The position numbers and the translations under genes were made by a program. From NCBI GenBank assembly GCA_047629355.1, contig JBLHWU010000040.1:1-34871 (forward strand): a stretch of 34,871 nt of DNA. Direction: 5' to 3'. The notes beneath the pieces are model-generated. The model searched no databases, was not told the DNA's origin, and saw only the letters and a list, made by a program, of their open reading frames with translations. The DNA comes from CAYUNA01 sp047629355. GTDB lineage: Bacteria; Bacteroidota; Bacteroidia; Chitinophagales; Saprospiraceae. Of this stretch, positions 8,135 through 14,441 are shown in pieces (positions within the stretch are counted from its first letter, which is position 1; each line of letters begins with the position of its first letter).

Positions 8135-8494
8135 TTAATAATTACCAACTGACAACATCACCAAAGTACAAGCTATCACCGTTTCAATTCCAAGTTCTTT
8201 TGCTAAAGAGACTAATTCCAGATTCTCCGTCCCAGGATTAAAAATAATTCGCTTAGGTTGCAAGCTGAGAATATAACTATAATGTGGTTTCTGCCGTTGA
8301 GGATTCATATATAAAGTAATGGTGTCCACTTCCTTAATTTCAGGTTGCCCCAATTGAATCTCTAAACCATGAATTTCTCCTTTGCGAATGCCAACAGGAA
8401 TAGTTTCGTGACCATATTTCTGTAAACGATGGGTCGCAATATTGGAATAGCGAGTAGTATTTGGGGAAGCGCCTAAGACGACAGTTTTTTTCAT
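8135..8494 (-). CDS. CoA-binding (YccU-like) protein
   Basis: 119 residues of a single Rossmann-type CoA-binding domain. It opens with MKKTVVLGASPNTTRYSNIA, the nucleotide-binding turn, followed by HETIPVGIRKGEIHG and IIFNPGTEN, as in the YccU/CoA_binding_2 proteins. Family members bind CoA or related nucleotides; the cellular role is unsettled. It is a stand-alone domain rather than a succinyl-CoA ligase. Divergent from iscS across a 310-base gap. Confidence 0.8.
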   Translation of the reverse strand: MKKTVVLGASPNTTRYSNIATHRLQKYGHETIPVGIRKGEIHGLEIQLGQPEIKEVDTITLYMNPQRQKPHYSYILSLQPKRIIFNPGTENLELVSLAKELGIETVIACTLVMLSVGNY

Positions 8495-8804
8495 ATTTTA
8501 TCTTCTGTTTAAAATAATTTTGCTAGAAAGGGTGTGCTTGTCTTTTTTTTTATTTTTACAAAAATAAAGGACTTAAAGCACCTCAATTTTCCTGTAAATG
8601 CCCAATTTTAACAGCTTCACTAAGAAATAGTTATTTTTTACAATAAATTTCTACTTCATTTCAAACCATTTGATATAAGATGCGTTATATTTGCGTGCTT
8701 AAATAGGATTAGATTAAATCTAAATAAGTGAAAAGGGGTAAATAAGTTGAGCCAGAATGCGCTGCAATTTTTCTTTTTCATTCAGAATAAAAATTAAGAA
8801 AAAC
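8495..8804. other. Divergent intergenic region before iscS
   Basis: AT-rich gap between the divergent CoA-binding and iscS genes. It contains a TATATTTG promoter element at 8686-8693 and a palindrome at 8709-8723 directed at iscS; nothing else recognisable. Confidence 0.5.
8686..8723 (+). promoter_or_regulatory. iscS promoter element with downstream palindrome
   Basis: TATATTTG at 8686-8693, followed by CG, is a -7 element; transcription would start around 8700. Directly after, TTAGATTAAATCTAA at 8709-8723 is a perfect 7-1-7 palindrome at about +8 to +22, a good position for a repressor. No iscR-like gene is in the window, so the binding protein is unknown. A matching -33 box is not clear. 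Confidence 0.45.
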
Positions 8805-10028
8805 ATGGATAACCGACGAGTATATCTTGATAATAATTCGACCACACCGACTGACCCGAGAGTTGTGGATACAATGGTACCTTATTTTTATAAGATGCCC
8901 GGTAATGCAGCGAGTCGAAACCACCCATTTGGTTGGGAAGCAGAGGAAGCAGTAGACTATGCGCGAGAACAAATCGCTAATTTGATTAATGTTAGCTCGA
9001 AAGAAATCATTTTTACTTCGGGAGCAACAGAAGGCGATAATTTAGGTATCAAAGGGATTTATGAAATGTATGCCCGTAAAGGTAACCATATCATTACCTT
9101 GACCACTGAGCATAAAGCAGTATTAGATACTTGCAAGAAAATCGAAAAATCAGGTGGCGATGTCACTTATTTGGAAGTAGATAGCGAGGGTTTGATTAAT
9201 TTGGATGAATTGCGTGCTGCAATCAAGCCAACTACCATTTTAGTAAGCGTCATGTGGGCGAATAACGAAACTGGTGTGATTCAACCCATGAAAGAAATTG
9301 GGGACATTTGCCGAGAAAATGGTGTGTTGTTCTTTTCAGATGCAACACAAGCAGTTGGTAAAATTCCAGTTGACCCTAAAGAAGTAGGTGTACACTTGAT
9401 AGCGTTTACTTCTCACAAAATGTACGGACCAAAAGGTGTTGGTGCATTGTATGTGAGCCGTAAAAATCCACGAGTGAAAGTAACGGCACAGATGGACGGT
9501 GGCGGACATGAGCGTGGTATGCGTTCAGGTACGTTGAATGTTCCGGGTATCGTTGGTTTCGGAAAAGCGGCAGAAATTGCGAAAGCAGAAATGGCGCAAG
9601 ATGCAGAACGATTGAGCAAACTCCGTGATAAATTGGAGAATGCCTTGAAAAATGCAATGGAGGAAGTTTATGTAAATGGTAGCGTCGAACACCGAATGCC
9701 ACACGTTACAAACATTTCTTTTAAGCATGTTGAAGGGGAAGGTTTGATGATGACTTTCAACCAAAATATGGCAGTTTCTTCAGGTTCTGCTTGTACGTCG
9801 GCTTCGTTAGAACCTTCTTACGTTTTGGTGGCTTTGGGCTTGGGTGATGATTTGGCGCACTCGTCAATTCGCTTCAGTTTGGGTCGTTTTACAACGGAAG
9901 AAGACATTGATTATGCTATCGAAAAAATGACATCAGGTGTGAATCACATGCGGGAATTAAGCCCAATTTGGGAGATGTATAAAGAAGGTGTAGATATTGA
10001 TAGCATTGTATGGGGTGCTGCACACTAA
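8805..10028 (+). CDS. iscS: Cysteine desulfurase IscS
   Basis: 407 residues from the ATG at 8805 (MDNRRVYLDNNSTTP), close to the 404 of E. coli IscS. An upstream ATG at 8757 would add 16 poorly conserved residues and is not preferred. TTEHKA (about 101-106) stacks on PLP, TSHKMYGPK has the PLP lysine at K205, and SSGSACTSAS holds the catalytic, sulfur-carrying C330 in a mobile loop of the group I type. The enzyme removes sulfur from cysteine as a persulfide and passes it to IscU. It leads an iscS-iscU-iscA cluster whose intergenic gaps carry word-palindromes. No IscR, HscA, HscB or ferredoxin gene is nearby. Confidence 0.93.
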   Translation: MDNRRVYLDNNSTTPTDPRVVDTMVPYFYKMPGNAASRNHPFGWEAEEAVDYAREQIANLINVSSKEIIFTSGATEGDNLGIKGIYEMYARKGNHIITLTTEHKAVLDTCKKIEKSGGDVTYLEVDSEGLINLDELRAAIKPTTILVSVMWANNETGVIQPMKEIGDICRENGVLFFSDATQAVGKIPVDPKEVGVHLIAFTSHKMYGPKGVGALYVSRKNPRVKVTAQMDGGGHERGMRSGTLNVPGIVGFGKAAEIAKAEMAQDAERLSKLRDKLENALKNAMEEVYVNGSVEHRMPHVTNISFKHVEGEGLMMTFNQNMAVSSGSACTSASLEPSYVLVALGLGDDLAHSSIRFSLGRFTTEEDIDYAIEKMTSGVNHMRELSPIWEMYKEGVDIDSIVWGAAH

Positions 10029-10097
10029 AAATAGAGTATGGTTGACGGATCATGGCTCACGGTCAGCTTCGGAAACATTTTTAAATAAAATTTGAAA

Positions 10098-10151
10098 ACA
10101 TTTTCGATTTCAATCGAGTTAATCGGTTAATCGAATCAATCGAAATAATAT
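10098..10151. repeat. TCGATT word-palindrome before iscU
   Basis: The stretch TTTCGATTTCAATCGA followed by TTAATCGAATCAATCGAAAT forms an imperfect hairpin made of TCGATT and AATCGA words and ends two bases before the iscU ATG. It would place the iscU start next to a stem in the mRNA. Confidence 0.6.
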
Positions 10152-10152
10152 T

Positions 10153-10569
10153 ATGGCTTATTCAGAAAAATTATTGAACCATTTCAAACATCCAAAAAAC
10201 GTTGGTACTTTAGATAAAGCATCTAAAAGTGTTGGTACGGGTTTGGTTGGTGCACCTGAGTGTGGCGACGTAATGCGTTTGCAAATTGAAGTGGATGACG
10301 CAAGTGGCGTTATCAAAGATGCTAAATTTAAAACGTTTGGTTGCGGTTCAGCAATAGCTTCTTCTTCTTTGGCGACAGAGTGGTTGAAAGGCAAAACGGT
10401 TGATGAAGCATTGGCGATTGACAATATGGATATTGTGGAAGAACTGGCTTTGCCGCCAGTAAAAATTCACTGTTCTGTATTGGCAGAAGACGCGATTAAA
10501 GGCGCAATTGCTGATTATCAGAAGAAAAATGGCTTGGAAGTAACGGTTGATTTGACCGCGGCTCACTAA
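10153..10569 (+). CDS. iscU: Iron-sulfur scaffold protein IscU
   Basis: 138 residues starting MAYSEKLLNHFKHPKNVG. The three cluster ligands are present: C37 in APECGDV with the characteristic D39, C64 in FGCGSAIASSS, and C107 in KIHCSVLAEDAI; the H106-C107 pair and LPPVK (the HscA recognition motif) mark it as IscU rather than SufU or NifU. It assembles 2Fe-2S clusters from sulfur supplied by IscS. It lies 124 bases after iscS, unusually far for an operon, with a palindromic repeat filling the gap. HscA/HscB would have to be encoded elsewhere. Confidence 0.95.
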   Translation: MAYSEKLLNHFKHPKNVGTLDKASKSVGTGLVGAPECGDVMRLQIEVDDASGVIKDAKFKTFGCGSAIASSSLATEWLKGKTVDEALAIDNMDIVEELALPPVKIHCSVLAEDAIKGAIADYQKKNGLEVTVDLTAAH

Positions 10570-10640
10570 TTCGATTAGTAGGGTTGTAGGGTTATTTCAA
10601 TTTATTCGATTGTTTTTATTCGAATTTAATTGAAAAATTT
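10570..10640. repeat. TCGATT-rich intergenic repeat between iscU and iscA
   Basis: ATTCGATTAGTAGGG and a later ATTTATTCGATTG, TTATTCGAATTTAATTG repeat the same words as other gap elements. The arms are more diverged here. Related words (ATCGAATCAATCGAATCAAT) run into position 10757, directly before the iscA start. Confidence 0.45.
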
Positions 10641-10698
10641 CTGTCGTTTCATCATTGTTAAACAGATTCGACTATCTAAAAATTACTCGATAAGGCTA

Positions 10699-10706
10699 TA
10701 CATTTG
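10699..10706 (+). promoter_or_regulatory. -7 element before iscA
   Basis: TACATTTG followed by C is a TAnnTTTGC element, giving an iscA transcript with a leader of about 45 bases. No clear -33 box. It suggests iscA can be transcribed separately from iscU. Confidence 0.45.
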
Positions 10707-10759
10707 CATAGTTTTAAATCGAGATAATTATGATAATCGAATCAATCGAATCAATTTTT

Positions 10760-11089
10760 ATGGTTTTCGTAGCAGACAGCGCCAAAGAGCGCATTGAAGA
10801 TGTATATTCAAAAAATAATTTGAATCCAGAAGAGTACTTCGTGCGGGTATCCGTAACAAGTGGTGGCTGTTCGGGGTTAAGTTATACGTTGGATTTTGAC
10901 AATGAAAGTCAGCCGAATGACCAGATTTTTGAAGACAATGGAATGAAAGTCGTAACGGATTTGAAGAGTTTCTTGTATCTCTGCAATACGACTTTGGAGT
11001 TTTCTGATGGACTGGACGGACAGGGTTTTTATTTCAATAATCCGAATGCTTCGCGGACTTGCGGATGTGGGGAAAGTTTTGCAGTGTAG
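10760..11089 (+). CDS. iscA: A-type iron-sulfur carrier (IscA/ErpA-like)
   Basis: 109 residues from ATG 10760 (MVFVADSAKERIEDVY). The HesB/IscA signature cysteines are C37 (SGGCSGLSY) and C101/C103 (CGCGESF). The protein accepts Fe-S clusters or iron and delivers them to apo-targets. An in-frame ATG at 10730 would add MIIESIESIF, but these codons are simply the TCGATT repeat read as protein, so the later start is preferred. An extra Cys at about 75 is not part of the family motif. The gene ends in a strong terminator and completes the cluster. Confidence 0.9.
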   Translation: MVFVADSAKERIEDVYSKNNLNPEEYFVRVSVTSGGCSGLSYTLDFDNESQPNDQIFEDNGMKVVTDLKSFLYLCNTTLEFSDGLDGQGFYFNNPNASRTCGCGESFAV

Positions 11090-11104
11090 TCTATTTTGAA
11101 GTTT

Positions 11105-11141
11105 AAAAAAGGGCAGTATTTTTAAAATACTGCCCTTTTTT
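11105..11141. terminator. Bidirectional terminator after iscA
   Basis: AAAAAAGGGCAGTATTTT pairs with AAAATACTGCCCTTTTTT, a nearly perfect hairpin with A- and T-runs at the two ends. It closes the isc cluster and the convergent pseudogene at 11140. Confidence 0.92.
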
Positions 11142-11633
11142 ATGAAGCTGTTTGAGATTCTCTATTCTTAAAGAATTTAGTTGACCCTTTCAAAGCTACT
11201 TCTAACGGGCCTCTTTTTTCTAAAATTTTAGGAAATTTCTTAGCGTACTTTCTTAATTTTGAACGCCGTGACTTTATCCTTTCAATAATTTTTTCTCCAT
11301 CTAAATTATAGAATTCAGCCGGCCAAGATTTTATCGCATTTTCAATAACCTCATCCGTCAGGTTTTCTTGTAAATAAGTCGCTTCCTGTAAAAACAACTC
11401 TTCTGAAACACCATATAAAAAGTAAGAATCAAAGGGCTTAATCATGCTAGGTAAATAATCAATATCTTTTTTAAATGGTCGCAATAAGGGTTGAGAAAAC
11501 GGGCGATTGATAATGCTTGGAATCATACCACCGATGCCATAAAATACATTGTCGCGGTCGCAAGCCATGACGGTTGCAATCATTTTACCGTCCTTTTCTG
11601 TCACAATCCAACCCCAATTTTTAGCGTGTCTAT

Positions 11634-11654
11634 CCCAATCCCCAATCCCCAATC
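11634..11654. repeat. Three tandem copies of a heptamer, frameshift site
   Basis: CCCAATC occurs three times without spacer (11634-11640, 11641-11647, 11648-11654). One copy is extra relative to the open frame of the lipoprotein gene. Typical slipped-strand product. Confidence 0.9.
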
Positions 11655-12386
11655 ATTAAATTGAAGAGTCGCGCGCGTATCAAATTAGCTGTATCGATTT
11701 CGAAATAATCATGTCCGGCATCCAATTTTTGAATACCTTCGGTAGTTGTCACTTCAATGATTCTTTCTAAATTTGTCCATTCACCAGTTCCTTCTGTTTC
11801 ATATTCTAAAAAATAAACTCGGTTCTCAAAATCATAATTAAAGCTATCCAGGGCCAATTGATGCTCTAAATAAACAAGTCTAGGAGTCGAATGCCAAAGC
11901 CCAATTCTATCAGCCATTGATGGAACAACCAGCGCGCCGTAAGGATGTTGAGCAGAAATACCATCAGTAACAATACCCGCGATGCCTATTTTTCTGGCAA
12001 AATCAGGGACGAGTGAACGAGGATCTTTATTGACAGAGCGTAAGGTATAGCCATTGCCTTTATTATCATGAAGTTCGAGGGATTGCGTTTGATTTCCACT
12101 ACCTTTTTTTACGGGAGTCAGTCCACCATATAAAGTATCCAACCGTACTTTGGAAACAGTAATCGGTGTCTCCCACGCTTTGTGATAGCCTCTACCTTGA
12201 AACGCATGTTTAATCATTCCACCTTCGTATAATTCAGTCGCAATTATCGTGATGGAATCCTGACTATTTGGTGTATTGGTTGCCTTCTTTTCATAAACAA
12301 CTGTAGATTGCGGCAATTTTTCAATGGCTTTGCAGCTAAAAATAACTTGAATGCTAAGCAGAATTATAAACAAGGGTAAAATATAT

Positions 12387-12527
12387 GGCGGTGTATCAAA
12401 TGTAAGGCTGTCCCTTTTGGGGATACCTTTTCTGCAAATACTCGAAAGTATAATAACTATTGAAGGTTTGATGAAAAACGATGAATATCCTCGTGATTAA
12501 CCTCAGCCTTACATTTGATACACCGCC
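12387..12527. mobile_element. 141-bp MITE, 8-bp target duplication AAATATAT
   Basis: Perfect 24-bp terminal inverted repeats, beginning GGCGGTGTATCAAATG at 12387 and ending CATTTGATACACCGCC at 12527. AAATATAT flanks both sides (12379-12386, 12528-12535). No coding capacity. It lies inside the lipoprotein gene between codons 1-4 and the rest. Confidence 0.93.
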
Positions 12528-12537
12528 AAATATATTT

Positions 12538-12562
12538 CATTATCATTATCATTATCATTATT
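12538..12562. repeat. CATTAT microsatellite at the ancestral start codon
   Basis: Four repeats of CATTAT. On the gene strand it reads ATG ATA ATG ATA ATG ATA ATG in the frame of the lipoprotein, so repeat changes would add or remove in-frame start codons. Confidence 0.75.
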
Positions 12563-12665
12563 AGATTTTTTTTACTACCAGATTTCATCGAATAGAAGTT
12601 GAAAAGTGTATTCAAATGAAGATAAAACGGGAGAGTCGTTTTATCGTTCAGTGACTAATTTTGAA

Positions 12666-12826
12666 TAGACTTGTTACCCGGATAGAAAGGGTTAGCTGGA
12701 ATTTAGATTTTTGTGATAGTTTTCTTGAAAAATCATTGAATGGTCTCTCTATTGAATTATTTTTTGGAGGAAAATAGCGCAAAAAGATATTTTCAGATGA
12801 CTGTTTCTATCTGGATAACAAGTCTA
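12666..12826. mobile_element. 161-bp TA-flanked MITE
   Basis: Inverted repeats of 23 bases (12666-12688 and 12804-12826) match at 21 positions and begin TAGACTTGTTACCCGG; the ends are bounded by TA, consistent with TA target duplication as in IS630/Tc1-mariner relatives. Non-coding interior with no ORF. Confidence 0.75.
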
Positions 12827-13278
12827 ATGTCAAATGAAGTACTCAGGTTGAATAAGTAAATTTATCAATGCTTATGGTGTTTTAAATATCCATCCCTTAA
12901 GTTTTAGCTTATTTTTCCATTATCGTTTCCTGTTTTTATATTTAAATATTATCTTATACATATTAATGGTTTATGTTAAATCGCGATTCTTACTCATTTT
13001 CTGATTTTCTCTCTCAAAGTTCAAAGAATATCCTTTCAAAATTGTACCTTTTTTCGTATATTTGCGTTATAACATCAACCAAAATAAAGTTTATCTTCCT
13101 TTTTTTTCTACAATTATTTTCCTGAAACACCTGTAAAGTTTGTGAATAATAAACAATAGAAGTGCATTAGTCTATGTGTTTTAATTTCGAGACATTCTAA
13201 ATCAGTATCGTGTTAAGAACAAATTCTTTTTGCAACAATCTTCCAAAAAAGACGGAAGTTAAATCATCAGTCCAGATA
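12827..13278. other. Intergenic region before the serine hydrolase
   Basis: AT-rich, no coding signal. It contains a TATATTTG promoter element at 13057-13064 (followed by CG, with TTTC 19 bases upstream). The leader would be about 210 bases long, with no recognised riboswitch. Confidence 0.45.
13057..13064 (+). promoter_or_regulatory. -7 element upstream of the serine hydrolase gene
   Basis: TATATTTG followed by CG, identical to the element before iscS. TTTC at 13034-13037 is a possible weak -33 box. Confidence 0.45.
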
Positions 13279-14190
13279 ATGAATAACATCTTAATTACTT
13301 TTGCCTTACTTTTTTTAGCAGTAACTATCAACGCACAAAACTTGCCTTATTTTGTACCAAAATTTTCAAATCAATCCCTTCATGCTAGGGTTGATTTTAA
13401 TTTACAAAACCTATTGGTGCAAAAATTAAACAAAAATCCAAAGTGGAAAAGTTTGATTAAAAACAAAAAAATGGCAGTGGGCTTGGTTGACTTACGAAAT
13501 GTTTATCAACCAAAATTTGCGCGAGTGAATGGAAATGAAATGATGTATGCTGCAAGTTTGCCAAAAATTGCGGTCTTATTGGCCGCCACAGATGCCATTG
13601 ATAAAGGAGAATTGAAAGAGACAGAAGCCGTGAAAAAAGATATGCGCATGATGATTGCCAAGTCTAATAACGCTGCAACAACCAGAATGATTGACCGAGT
13701 TGGTTATCGAAAAATCGAAAAAGTATTGACGCACCCAGATTATCGCTTGTATGACAGAAGCTACGGCGGCGGATTATGGGTAGGAAAGCGATATGCAGCA
13801 GGCGGTGCACGCTATCCTGACCCGATGAAGGGTATTAGTCACGCGGCGACAGTCTCGCAAATTTGCCGATTTTACTACTTGCTATCGCGCGGAGAATTGG
13901 TGAGTCAAGAGCGCTCAGAACAAATGTTAGACTACCTTGGTAATCCAGAATTGCACCATAAATTTGTCAATACCTTAGATAAAGTAGCTCCCAAAGCGGA
14001 TGTTTATCGAAAATCTGGTTCATGGAGAACCTTTCATTCTGATTCTGCTTTAGTATGGGGACCTGATGGCAGACAATACATCGTCGCTGCTATGGTCGAT
14101 GACGCAGCTGGCGGACAAATTATTAAAGATTTAATTTATGTAGTCGAAGAAGTACTGGAAGAATCTGGTCAGATTTTGGCAACAAAATAA
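13279..14190 (+). CDS. Secreted class A beta-lactamase-like serine hydrolase
   Basis: 303 residues from ATG 13279, which opens a signal peptide (MNNILITFALLFLAVTINAQ). An upstream in-frame ATG at 13210 would bury the signal, so it is not used. Penicillin-binding fold motifs: SxxK as S93-LP-K96, SNN (129-131) in place of SDN, and KSG (245-247) in place of KTG. I see no equivalent of the class A Glu166 omega-loop, so it may be a peptidoglycan or peptide hydrolase rather than an antibiotic-degrading enzyme. Exported to the periplasm. It ends in a strong terminator and is monocistronic. Confidence 0.8.
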   Translation: MNNILITFALLFLAVTINAQNLPYFVPKFSNQSLHARVDFNLQNLLVQKLNKNPKWKSLIKNKKMAVGLVDLRNVYQPKFARVNGNEMMYAASLPKIAVLLAATDAIDKGELKETEAVKKDMRMMIAKSNNAATTRMIDRVGYRKIEKVLTHPDYRLYDRSYGGGLWVGKRYAAGGARYPDPMKGISHAATVSQICRFYYLLSRGELVSQERSEQMLDYLGNPELHHKFVNTLDKVAPKADVYRKSGSWRTFHSDSALVWGPDGRQYIVAAMVDDAAGGQIIKDLIYVVEEVLEESGQILATK

Positions 14191-14243
14191 TGAACTATTC
14201 AATAGTGAATACTTTCTATTAGTATAGCCTGATAAAAGTATGA

Positions 14244-14280
14244 AAATTGGAATGAGAAGGATTTCTCATTCCAATTTTTT
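14244..14280 (+). terminator. Rho-independent terminator
   Basis: Fifteen-base arms AAATTGGAATGAGAA (14244-14258) and TTCTCATTCCAATTT (14263-14277), a short loop and a T-run. Ends the serine hydrolase transcript. Confidence 0.9.
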
Positions 14281-14441
14281 TGTCCAACTCAAACATTTTT
14301 TTTAAATATGTTTTGAAATCATATGAAATAGCTCTACTTTTAGAATAATAATCTATGGAAATGGAGGAAAAATACGCTTCTTATTTTGAGGTTTTGGTAC
14401 TCTAATTTTTTACGCTTAATTCTACATTTTTAATTAAACAA

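Larger units (their letters stand above)
11140..12540 (-). pseudogene. Lipoprotein with GDWDRH motif, broken by 7-bp slippage and a MITE
   Basis: Two frames join into one protein. The first (12373 to 11630) holds a lipoprotein signal with IFSC and reaches RARLFNLMIGDWG; the second (11652 to 11140) resumes at IGDWDRHAKNWGW and contains ACDRDNVF. MIGDWDRHxxxW plus a later DRDxxF is seen in a Bacteroidetes family that I suspect has a HipA/FAM20-like kinase fold (inference). The break is a third copy of a 7-base unit at 11634-11654; with two copies the frame is LMIGDWDRHAKNW. At the 5' end a MITE (12387-12527) separates the body from its ATG. Without it the start is ATG 12540, AAA TAT ATT TTA CCC TTG, giving MKYILPLFIILLS, a textbook lipoprotein leader. 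Two independent lesions make loss of function very likely. Confidence 0.85.

Noticed and set aside
10730..10759. Upstream ATG for iscA
   Set aside because: Its codons are the TCGATT repeat read as protein, and the family begins at the next ATG.
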